Shown here: piece after piece, positions 6,888-7,082 of the stretch | How the letters are laid out: the number at the start of each line of letters is the position of its first letter | How positions within the stretch are numbered: position 1 is the stretch's first letter | From: Candidatus Cloacimonadota bacterium | GTDB taxonomy: Bacteria; Cloacimonadota; Cloacimonadia; Cloacimonadales; JAFGVF01 | Assembly (NCBI GenBank): GCA_016938155.1 | Contig: JAFGVF010000006.1 | Coordinates: 1-7,082, forward strand | Length of the DNA stretch: 7,082 nt | Direction of reading: 5' to 3' | Made by a program: the position numbers and the translations under genes | The notes under the pieces: model-generated | What the model was told of the DNA's origin: nothing | Seen by the model: only the letters and a program-made list of their open reading frames with translations | Database searches by the model: none

Positions 6888-7082
6888 TTTGAACCTCCTA
6901 CTCTGATATTGCGGAAACGTGTCGGAGAAGCCCCGTGGGTCATGCGACCCGTTTGTCCGGGTTGTCCCTTACCACAGTTGGAAACACCCCATGGTTGCCA
7001 GAATCTTGCAGCGGCAATGCCGTCCGCACTGTTCCAGAATTCGGGATTATTGGAGCGATACAGAATCTTCTTTAGAGGTTTC
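6884..7082 (-). CDS. tldD: TldD-like metalloprotease subunit, C-terminal 65 residues (5' end beyond window)
   Basis: Reading the minus strand from 7081 gives an open frame of 65 codons ending in TGA at 6886-6884, so only the C-terminus is present. It contains NCGKGQPGQTGR (residues 35-46 of the fragment) followed by THGASPTRFRNIRVGG, the usual C-terminal signature of TldD-family proteins. In characterised TldD the cysteine of this CGK motif is reported as a zinc ligand alongside the HExxxH histidines. The matching Cys here is codon 6976-6974. The HExxxH helix would lie outside the window and cannot be verified. TldD and TldE/PmbA form a cytoplasmic heterodimeric protease that trims unfolded peptides, for example in microcin B17 maturation and CcdA degradation in E. 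coli. The stop overlaps the next gene's start as ATGA, so the two are almost certainly co-transcribed and translationally coupled. The family call is firm. Orthology to E. coli TldD, as opposed to a TldD-like paralogue, is less sure. Confidence 0.88.
   Translation of the reverse strand, partial: KPLKKILYRSNNPEFWNSADGIAAARFWQPWGVSNCGKGQPGQTGRMTHGASPTRFRNIRVGGSK
6894..6899 (-). promoter_or_regulatory. Strong Shine-Dalgarno site for the pmbA-like gene, inside the tldD-like coding end
   Basis: AGGAGG on the minus strand lies 6 nt before the ATG at 6887-6885 and 9 nt before the next, in-frame ATG at 6884-6882, so either Met can be the start. The site overlaps the last codons (Val-Gly-Gly-Ser) of the upstream gene. 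It shows that this genome uses canonical ribosome binding sites, which makes the lack of one before the DUF2851 gene stand out. Confidence 0.85.

Noticed and set aside
6375..6906. Plus-strand frames (72 and 83 codons) at the right end
   Set aside because: They are antisense to the pmbA-like gene and its start region; no motif, no RBS, and no reason for a second gene here.

Overview
The window is bacterial DNA of moderate to low GC (about 40% by eye). Every convincing gene lies on the minus strand, so the text below follows transcription from the right edge to the left. The families present are a DUF2851 protein, a TldD/PmbA pair with the non-proteobacterial style of C-terminus, and a very long ABCG-like half-transporter with a TerB-like/FHA-like N-terminal extension. 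This combination points to the Bacteroidota/FCB side of the tree, and a Cloacimonadota (Candidatus Cloacimonetes) genome is my best guess. That placement is inferred from protein style only.

Layout: (1) 7082-6884, the last 65 codons of a TldD-type metalloprotease subunit, cut by the window edge. (2) 6887-5598, its PmbA/TldE-type partner, joined to it by an ATGA stop/start overlap. (3) A 48-nt gap holding a perfect GC-rich hairpin. (4) 5549-4257, a DUF2851 protein with a possible PD-(D/E)XK-like core. (5) After only 2 nt, 4254-982, a 1090-aa ABC protein with a helical TerB-like region, NG-containing beta modules resembling degenerate FHA domains, an ATPase domain and an ABC2-type membrane domain. 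(6) After 19 nt, 962-168, a 264-aa all-helical lipoprotein. (7) 167-1, a non-coding, hairpin-rich stretch with a convincing intrinsic terminator for the minus-strand genes, built from repeat-like modules.

The spacing suggests one transcription unit of at least five genes (tldD-like, pmbA-like, DUF2851, ABC transporter, lipoprotein). The hairpin between pmbA and DUF2851 could split or modulate it. The DUF2851-ABC-lipoprotein trio is the tightest block. A reasonable but unproven reading is that the ABC protein and the lipoprotein work together at the inner membrane/periplasm. A functional link to the TldD/PmbA protease is conceivable, because such pairs mature some peptides, but no precursor peptide is visible.

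The most notable non-coding signal is at 63-120. Two 26-nt hairpins of identical geometry sit there as diverged copies of each other. They differ by paired, structure-preserving base changes, and the transcript-proximal one has become the operon terminator. The coding genes are mostly recognisable families, and I see no clear evidence of a wholly new system.
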